Positions 1 to 3,929 of a DNA stretch of 5,011 nt are shown piece by piece. The DNA comes from Halobacteriales archaeon QH_10_65_19 (GTDB lineage: Archaea > Halobacteriota > Halobacteria > Halobacteriales > Haloarculaceae), in assembly GCA_003022085.1 (NCBI GenBank), contig PXQK01000182.1, forward strand, positions 1 to 5,011. Reading direction: 5' to 3'. Numbering within the stretch: position 1 is the stretch's first letter; every line of letters starts with the position of its first letter. The notes under the pieces were generated by a model that did not search any database, was not told the DNA's origin, and saw nothing but the letters and a program-made list of their open reading frames with translations. The translations under genes and the position numbers were made by a program.

Positions 1-264
1 ACGCCGTCGTGCGATCAATCCCGTAACGACTCACAACAATCACTACCATAGCGTCGTGCGTGCCACGTGACGGAGTCCTACGTTCGAGTTTTCGCGCCAA
101 ACGGGATGACTCGACCGCGGGTCTGCCCGAACTGCGAGGACAAAACCCGGGACAGAGGCGAAGTGCGTTCAAAGCGGAACTGAGCTGCCACTCCGGTCGT
201 TCGCCGGCCGGTCTGCCGCTACAACTCCGACCGTGGAGCGCGAGAGCCGGCGGCGATCCTGAAG
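1..264. other. Intergenic stretch, no convincing gene
   Basis: No open frame here has haloarchaeal character. The longest plus-strand frame (60-344) is Arg-, Ser- and Pro-rich and runs into the dehydrogenase gene on the other strand, so it is a shadow. One weak trace is visible in the frame starting at ATG 106: it reads CPNCED near its start, stops at TGA 181-183, and further on in the same frame reads VCRYNSDRGA. That spacing recalls a small zinc-ribbon protein with one broken knuckle, but it may be chance. A GC-rich palindrome (CCGGCCGG) lies near 203-211. No T-tract terminator for the upstream end of the dehydrogenase transcript is evident. Confidence 0.5.
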
Positions 265-1026
265 TTATGCGGTCTTCTCTTTGCCGTCCCACTCGGCGGA
301 GTTGTCCCGGGGTTCGTACCCCAGCACGTCTCTGGCGCGCTTGATCGAGTAGTACTTGGCGTCGTTGTCGGAGATGCCATAGAGAATCTCGAACTCGTAA
401 TCGGCCTGGAGCGCGCAGTCGTGGATGTGGGCACAGTCCCGCGGTGAGAGCCACATCGCCTGTCCGCGGGCGTAGTCGACCGGCGGGTAGTCCTCATTGA
501 GGTTCCCGATCCGGAGATTACAGACGGAGATACCGTAGGCGTCGTGATAGTACCGGCCGATGAGTTCGCCAGTCGCCTTGCTGATGCCGTACTTGTTACC
601 GGGTCGCGGGAGTTCGGAGCCGTCGAGGCGGAAGGTGTCGTCCTGCCGGTAGATCTCCGGCGTGCGGTCGTCGGTCTCCGCAGCACCGACAGCATGGTTC
701 GACGAGGCGAAGATTACGCGGTCGACTCCCTCCTCGACCGCGAGTTCGTAGATAGTGTGAGTTCCGTCGATGTTGTTCTCCAGAACGCTGTCCCACGGTG
801 CTTCCGGCCGCGGGTCGCCGGCGAGGTGGATGACGGCCCCGACCCCTCGCATCGCCGGCCTCACGTCCTCGGGATCCTGTACTTCGCCGGTGACATACGG
901 GTAGTCCGGCTCCTCAGCGGGCGGGCTGTGGTACATGAGCCGCCAGTCGTACTTGTGGCTGAGCCCCTCGAAGACGGTCCGCCCGACGTGGCCACCGGCT
1001 CCTGTGAGTAGTACCGGCTCGTCCAT
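265..1026 (-). CDS. Azf-like NAD(P)-dependent extended SDR (epimerase/dehydratase family)
   Basis: A 253-residue extended short-chain dehydrogenase/reductase. Visible parts are the N-terminal Rossmann glycine motif G9-x-x-G12-x-x-G15 (TGAGGHVG), the beta-4 segment AVIHLAGD around 64-71, the active-site serines in FASSNH (108-109), and the catalytic pair Y146-x3-K150 (YGISK). The stretch LAGDPRPEAPWDSVL and the C-terminal YGISDND resemble, from memory, the haloarchaeal sugar dehydrogenases typified by Haloferax volcanii Azf, an NAD+-dependent glucose-6-phosphate dehydrogenase. An oxidative step on a sugar or sugar phosphate in the cytosol is therefore the best guess. Length is close to Azf (about 260 aa). 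Oddity: the strand-2 end reads DWRLMYHSPP, with none of the acidic residues that usually select NAD+, so cofactor or substrate may differ from Azf. ATG at 1026 gives the canonical MDEPVLLTGA start, and a TATA-like box about 28 bp upstream fits a leaderless message. Family is certain, substrate is not. Confidence 0.9.
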   Translation of the reverse strand: MDEPVLLTGAGGHVGRTVFEGLSHKYDWRLMYHSPPAEEPDYPYVTGEVQDPEDVRPAMRGVGAVIHLAGDPRPEAPWDSVLENNIDGTHTIYELAVEEGVDRVIFASSNHAVGAAETDDRTPEIYRQDDTFRLDGSELPRPGNKYGISKATGELIGRYYHDAYGISVCNLRIGNLNEDYPPVDYARGQAMWLSPRDCAHIHDCALQADYEFEILYGISDNDAKYYSIKRARDVLGYEPRDNSAEWDGKEKTA

Positions 1027-1050
1027 TCAGTTGGTACAAGCGTTGGGGTG

Positions 1051-1058
1051 GTAAAGTA
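1051..1058 (-). promoter_or_regulatory. TATA-like box for the Azf-like dehydrogenase gene
   Basis: On the minus strand this reads TACTTTAC. Its centre lies about 28 bp before the ATG at 1026, the distance expected if transcription begins at or within a few bases of the start codon. No Shine-Dalgarno motif precedes the ATG (the adjoining bases are ACCAACTGA), which supports a leaderless transcript. The match to the archaeal TATA consensus is moderate. Confidence 0.5.
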
Positions 1059-1113
1059 GCATGCGGTTCCCGGTGCGTACGGTCTACCCGGTACACAGTC
1101 ACGACAATCACTA

Positions 1114-1278
1114 TCACTCGTCGTCGAACGGATCGCCCCGGTGTACTTCACCGACCTGGTCCTTGAGCTTGATGTTGGCGCCGTTCGGTGTGAGGTACAG
1201 GAGCGTGAGCGGCCAGTCCTCGCCGGCTGAAGTGATGGCGTCGATCATCTCCTGCTGTGCCCTGGTGCCTCCAGTCAT
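1114..1278 (-). CDS. Small hypothetical protein (54 aa)
   Basis: The frame runs from ATG at 1278 to TGA at 1114-1116 and encodes 54 residues beginning MTGGTRAQQEMIDAITSAGE and ending HRGDPFDDE. I do not recognise the family. It looks real for three reasons: the composition is acidic and haloarchaeal, unlike the Arg/Ser-rich shadow frames nearby; codons mostly end in G or C; and a strong TATA box lies about 27 bp upstream, placing the transcription start at the ATG. The sequence suggests a short amphipathic helix (about residues 5-19), then a hydrophobic strand WPLTLLYLTP (22-31), a turn PNGAN and a strand IKLKDQVGEV, so a compact helix-plus-hairpin fold is plausible. No cysteines, signal peptide or membrane segment are seen. 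It sits between the CYTH gene (110 bp upstream) and the dehydrogenase gene (87 bp downstream), both on the same strand, but each has its own promoter-like box. Confidence 0.7.
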   Translation of the reverse strand: MTGGTRAQQEMIDAITSAGEDWPLTLLYLTPNGANIKLKDQVGEVHRGDPFDDE

Positions 1279-1299
1279 GTATGATACTTTGACAGGTGG

Positions 1300-1310
1300 G
1301 GATATAAAAC
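1300..1310 (-). promoter_or_regulatory. TATA box for the 54-aa gene
   Basis: The minus strand reads GGTTTTATATC across this site, the best TATA box in the window. Its centre is about 27 bp from the ATG at 1278, which predicts a leaderless mRNA and supports both the reality of the small gene and its chosen start. A palindromic site lies about 30 bp further upstream (1340-1355). Confidence 0.65.
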
Positions 1311-1339
1311 CGGCTGAGCTCCTGGCCTACTGATGTCGC

Positions 1340-1355
1340 CTTCGAAACTTCGAAG
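1340..1355. promoter_or_regulatory. Candidate operator: tandem TTCGAA palindromes
   Basis: Two perfect TTCGAA hexamers (1341-1346 and 1349-1354) are separated by two bases and flanked by C and G, so the 16-bp site has near-perfect dyad symmetry (outer arms CTTCGAA/TTCGAAG). A two-base spacer argues against an RNA hairpin and for a dimeric DNA-binding protein. The site is about 30 bp upstream of the TATA box of the 54-aa gene and downstream of the CYTH stop codon, in the usual place for an archaeal activator or upstream regulator. The regulator is unknown to me. Confidence 0.35.
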
Positions 1356-1388
1356 ACCGTCGACCGGGTGCACAGAGTCGCGTAGTGA

Positions 1389-1964
1389 TTACTCCTCTGC
1401 AAGCAAGAGCCCGAGATACGAGGTCCGGATCTGTTCGCCGGGGTCGAACCCGAGCTGTTCCAGCACACCGACAGCCTCGCCGCGGAGTTCGTCGAGGCCC
1501 TCCGCTGTGGCAGCGTTGCCGGCTCCGAGCTCACGCTCCGTTTCAATCTCTATCTCGACGAACTCGCCGAGCCCTTCGACGGCGTCGAGTGTGACCGTAC
1601 AGTCCTCGACGCTGTATCTGGTCCGCTCTTTCCGCACTGTTGCCGCCTGCTGGTAGCCCAGCCCCTCGAGAATCGACCGGAGGGCGGCTCCGTCCTCGAC
1701 GTGCGTCTCTGCCTCCTGGCGCGTTTTCGACGCCTCCTCGACCAGTGGCCCCTTGTAGGTGAGCGCGGCCACCGCCGGGTCGTCGTCCCCCCGCCGTTCG
1801 CGGCGGATCCGGAGCGCCTCGTCGGTGTCGGCGAAATTCCTGTCTGGGGCGTCGAAGTACGTGTCCTCCTGTGTGACCGTCCCGACGTGCGTGGCTCCGA
1901 TGTCGTCGAGCCGGCCCCGTACCCTGTCGTGGTCCGCCCGGAGCTTCAGTTCCACCTCGTACAT
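1389..1964 (-). CDS. cyaB: CYTH domain protein, class IV adenylate cyclase/ThTPase-like
   Basis: This 191-residue protein is a complete CYTH (CyaB-thiamine triphosphatase) domain. The diagnostic E-x-E-x-K motif is at E3, E5, K7 (MYEVELKL). It is followed by QEDTYFD (32-38), the basic pair R52/R54 in ALRIR, K71 in TYKGP, the R82-E84-E86 strand, VRKER with K112 and R114, D127, and the C-terminal GEFVEIE with E137 and E139. These charged residues line the triphosphate- and metal-binding tunnel of the family. Members hydrolyse or cyclise triphosphates (ATP to cAMP, thiamine triphosphate, tripolyphosphate); which reaction applies here cannot be told, and the cyaB name is by homology only. ATG 1964 is chosen because CYTH proteins begin with this strand and a TTTTTA box lies about 27 bp upstream. 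The longer start at 1997 would add 11 residues and lie upstream of that box. A GAGG just before the ATG could serve as a ribosome site if a leader exists. Confidence 0.9.
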   Translation of the reverse strand: MYEVELKLRADHDRVRGRLDDIGATHVGTVTQEDTYFDAPDRNFADTDEALRIRRERRGDDDPAVAALTYKGPLVEEASKTRQEAETHVEDGAALRSILEGLGYQQAATVRKERTRYSVEDCTVTLDAVEGLGEFVEIEIETERELGAGNAATAEGLDELRGEAVGVLEQLGFDPGEQIRTSYLGLLLAEE

Positions 1965-1988
1965 GCTCCTCACTCCGGCTGGGCCAGG

Positions 1989-1994
1989 TAAAAA
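1989..1994 (-). promoter_or_regulatory. TATA box for the CYTH gene
   Basis: On the minus strand the site reads GTGTTTTTACC, with the T-rich core at 1989-1994. The core centre is about 27 bp from the ATG at 1964, so transcription should begin at or next to the start codon. This rules against the longer start at 1997, which lies upstream of the box. Confidence 0.55.
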
Positions 1995-2010
1995 CACACG
2001 CCTTCATGCG

Positions 2011-2268
2011 GACGGTTGTGACTCAATACCGCCCTCGGCCTTCGGCCTGCGTTACTTGCATCACCGGGGATCGGAGATTCCCGAGCTCACGGCTCTCGAC
2101 GAAGACGGCCGACGCAAGCACTTCGCGGGCTGCGACTCGTCTGCTCGAGTCTGTCGGGGTGCGTTTTTGTTGCTCACTGACAGCTCGTTGCACTCGCCGT
2201 GATGTTCCCAACAGAAAACGCCGTCGTCAGACTTCGTCTGACGGGCCGTGAATTTTCTGTAAAATTCA
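2011..2268. repeat. Non-coding tract with stacked inverted repeats next to tRNA-Asn
   Basis: No credible gene occupies the stretch between the CYTH gene and the tRNA. It holds several dyads: GGCC-TTC-GGCC at 2037-2047; GACTCG/CGAGTC arms at 2134-2139 and 2146-2151; CGTCAGAC-TTC-GTCTGACG at 2225-2243; a 9-bp arm pair at 2248-2256 and 2261-2269; and a longer-range pair ACAGAAAA (2211-2218) with TTTTCTGT (2253-2260) that brackets the 2225-2243 hairpin. The short frames across it (for example 2023-2211 minus, containing SPVMQVTQAEGR) look like translations of a recurrent non-coding element. From memory, similar tracts occur beside tRNA genes in several haloarchaeal genomes, which I cannot verify here. 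Decayed repeat or tRNA-linked processing/termination region are both possible. Confidence 0.5.
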
Positions 2269-2269
2269 C
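2248..2269 (-). terminator. Inverted repeat with T-tract after tRNA-Asn, possible terminator
   Basis: A perfect 9-bp inverted repeat (arms 2248-2256 and 2261-2269, four-base loop) starts at the discriminator base of the tRNA. Read on the minus strand, the tRNA is followed within a few bases by TTTT (2264-2261), a T-run of the sort archaeal RNA polymerase can terminate at. The outermost base of the dyad is G73 of the tRNA itself, so the hairpin could also affect 3'-end processing by RNase Z. Confidence 0.4.
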
Positions 2270-2371
2270 GCCGCCGCCAGGACTCGAACCTGGGACAACC
2301 ACGTATCTGCGGTACGCAGATCACCTACGCACCATAACAGCGTGGTGCTCTACCATCTGAGCTACGGCGGC
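2269..2371 (-). tRNA. tRNA-Asn(GUU) with a 30-nt intron
   Basis: On the minus strand a full cloverleaf folds: acceptor stem GCCGCCG/CGGCGGC, U8-A9, D-stem GCUC/GAGC with a GG-containing loop, anticodon stem CCACG/CGUGG, loop CUGUUAA once spliced, five-base variable loop UUGUC, T-stem CCAGG/CCUGG with loop UUCGAAU, and discriminator G73. The anticodon is GUU at 2338-2336, which decodes Asn codons AAC and AAU. The gene is 103 nt, of which 73 remain after removal of the intron (2305-2334), which lies at the canonical position 37/38. CCA is not encoded, so the product depends on the CCA-adding enzyme encoded just upstream on the other strand. A TATTTAA box lies about 29 bp before the 5' end. Confidence 0.93.
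2305..2334 (-). other. tRNA-Asn intron with bulge-helix-bulge splice motif
   Basis: The 30-nt intron lies between A37 and A38. It satisfies the strict archaeal splicing-endonuclease motif. Bases 32-35 (CUGU) pair with intron bases 25-28 (GCAG), giving a 4-bp central helix with one U-G wobble. The 3-nt bulges are U36-A37-i1 and i29-i30-A38, with each cut after the second bulge base. The inner helix pairs i2-i7 (GGUGCG) with i19-i24 (CGUACC), including one G-U pair. The outer helix is the anticodon stem. The intron also contains a perfect hairpin (ATCTGCG-TAC-CGCAGAT, i14-i30) that is incompatible with this fold. Confidence 0.9.
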
Positions 2372-2396
2372 TCGCATTCCACGATAGTCGGATCGG

Positions 2397-2403
2397 TTAA
2401 ATA
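2397..2403 (-). promoter_or_regulatory. TATA box for tRNA-Asn, shared intergenic region with cca
   Basis: The minus strand reads CTATTTAACC. Its centre is about 29 bp from the mature tRNA 5' end (2371), so the primary transcript should carry only a few extra 5' bases for RNase P to remove. The same AT-rich core read on the plus strand (TTAAATA) lies about 64 bp before the cca ATG and could drive cca with a leader of roughly 37 nt, so the box may serve both genes. Confidence 0.65.
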
Positions 2404-2463
2404 GGCGTTACGCTTCCGTCCCGCACCGATACGCTTTCACGTACCTGCCGGCAATCGACACGT

Positions 2464-3831
2464 ATGAGTGACGAGTTCGACGCCGTCACGACGCGCGTCC
2501 GCGAACGCGTCGAGCCCGGGCCAGACGAGCGCGAGGCGCTCGACGCCGCGGTCGAGTCGCTGGTGAGCCGTGTCGAGGCTGCGGTCGGGGAACTCCCGGC
2601 TGACGCCGAGGTCGTCCTTGCGGGGTCGACTGCCCGCGACACCTGGCTGGCCGGCGAACGCGACGTCGACCTGTTCGTCTGCTTCCCGCCCGAGATCGAC
2701 CGGGAGCACTTGGAGTCCTACGGGCTGTGTGTCGGCCACGAGGCGCTCCCCGATAGCCACGAGGAGTACGCCGAACATCCTTACGTTGTCGGCGACTTCG
2801 AGGGGTTCCGGGTCGACCTCGTGCCCTGTTACGCCGTCGAGAGCGCGACCGAAATCCAGTCAGCCGTCGACCGCACGCCGTTTCACACCCGCTACGTGAC
2901 CGAGCGCCTGTCCACTGATCTCGCGGGCGACGTCCGGGTCTGCAAACAGTTCTTCGAGGGGATCGGTGTCTACGGCAGCGACCTCCGGACGGAGGGGTTT
3001 TCGGGCTTTCTCGTCGAGCTGCTGATCCTCGAACACGGCGGCTTCCGCCCACTTGTCGAGGCCGCTGCCGACTGGCAGCCGCCGGTCCGGTCCGACCCCG
3101 AAGACCACGGAACGGCGACGTTCGACGACCCGCTGGTAGTGATCGATCCGACCGACCCCGGGCGCAACGTCGCGGCTGTCCTCTCGGCGGCGAACCTCGC
3201 GCGGTTCCAGCACTTCGCCCGCGAACTGCTCGCCAATCCCCACGAGGGGCTGTTCGAGCCCGACCCGCCCGAGCCGCTCGCCGCCACAGCGGTCCGCGAA
3301 GGGTTCGAGCGCCGGGGCACGACACCGGTCGCCGTCCGCTTCGACGCGCCGGAGGTCGTCGAGGACCAGCTGTGGCCCCAGCTCGAGCGCTCGCGCGCAG
3401 GGGTGGCCGATGAACTCGGCCGCCGCGGCTTCGACGTGCTCCGGAGCGACGCCTTCGCCCAAGAAGGCGGGGATGCCACACTACTGTGCGAACTCGCCGT
3501 CGCCGAGCGCCCGCGCGTCGAGCGCCACGAGGGACCGCCGCTCGGCGTTCGGGAGCACGCCGAGGGGTTCTACGAAACCTATGCCGACAGCGACGCATTC
3601 GGCCCGTTCGTCGACGGCGACCGGTACGTCGTCGAACGGGACCGCGAGTATACCACCGCCGCCGATTTTCTCGACAGCGACGCCATCCTGGACGTGGCGC
3701 TCGGTGCACACGTCGAGACGGCACTCGAGGACGGCTACGACCTGCTGGTCGGCGACGAGGTGGCGACGCTCGCAGACACCTTCGGGGAGGAACTTGCCCG
3801 CTTTCTCGATCCGACTGTCCGCGGGTTGTGA
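2464..3831 (+). CDS. cca: CCA tRNA nucleotidyltransferase (archaeal, class I)
   Basis: A complete 455-residue archaeal CCA-adding enzyme. It adds or repairs the 3' CCA of tRNAs from CTP and ATP without a nucleic-acid template. The nucleotidyltransferase head carries G54-S55-T56-x-R58 followed by D67-V-D69-L-F, the two metal-binding aspartates, and the third carboxylate D118 in FRVDLVPCY (115-123). Archaeal-type signatures follow: YAEHPYV (102-108), SAVDRTPFHT (133-142), KQFFEGIGVYGSDL (161-174) and TEGFSGFLVELLI (176-188). The C-terminal half is acidic and matches the tail/body domain length of the archaeal class (about 430-460 aa). ATG 2464 is the natural start, with no Shine-Dalgarno upstream; a weak box near 2434-2439 or the TTAAATA at 2397 could be the promoter. 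It is divergent from tRNA-Asn, one of its own substrates. Nothing looks damaged. Confidence 0.97.
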   Translation: MSDEFDAVTTRVRERVEPGPDEREALDAAVESLVSRVEAAVGELPADAEVVLAGSTARDTWLAGERDVDLFVCFPPEIDREHLESYGLCVGHEALPDSHEEYAEHPYVVGDFEGFRVDLVPCYAVESATEIQSAVDRTPFHTRYVTERLSTDLAGDVRVCKQFFEGIGVYGSDLRTEGFSGFLVELLILEHGGFRPLVEAAADWQPPVRSDPEDHGTATFDDPLVVIDPTDPGRNVAAVLSAANLARFQHFARELLANPHEGLFEPDPPEPLAATAVREGFERRGTTPVAVRFDAPEVVEDQLWPQLERSRAGVADELGRRGFDVLRSDAFAQEGGDATLLCELAVAERPRVERHEGPPLGVREHAEGFYETYADSDAFGPFVDGDRYVVERDREYTTAADFLDSDAILDVALGAHVETALEDGYDLLVGDEVATLADTFGEELARFLDPTVRGL

Positions 3832-3929
3832 TACTGTCACGACGAGACCGAGTGGTTCCCGCAGCGACCGAAGGGAGCGAGGAAACCCGAGGGAGTAAAA
3901 AGAAGTGTCCCCACACCTTATGAGCCTTC
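3832..3929 (+). promoter_or_regulatory. cca/DUF460 intergenic region with A-rich promoter-like box
   Basis: This 98-bp gap carries an A-rich run AGTAAAAAGAAG (about 3895-3906) whose core lies about 30 bp before the GTG at 3930, a fair position for a TATA-like box of a leaderless or nearly leaderless message. Upstream of it, CGACCGAAGGGAGCGAGG (about 3866-3883) has the low-complexity GCGA/GGAG character often met between haloarchaeal genes. No clear terminator for cca is seen. Confidence 0.35.

Noticed and set aside
60..344. 94-aa plus-strand frame at the left end
   Set aside because: Arg/Ser-rich and overlaps the 3' end of the well-supported dehydrogenase gene on the other strand.
1389..1997. 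Longer CYTH gene start adding 11 residues (MFLPGPAGVRS)
   Set aside because: The start lies upstream of the TATA box at 1989-1994, and the family begins with the strand carrying E-x-E-x-K a few residues after the ATG at 1964.
2023..2211. 62-aa minus-strand frame in the tRNA-adjacent tract
   Set aside because: Basic composition, no promoter box at the right distance, and overlap with inverted repeats point to a spurious frame.
2061..2324. 87-aa minus-strand frame starting within the tRNA
   Set aside because: Its first part is a translation of the tRNA-Asn T-arm and acceptor, and the rest is the non-coding repeat tract.
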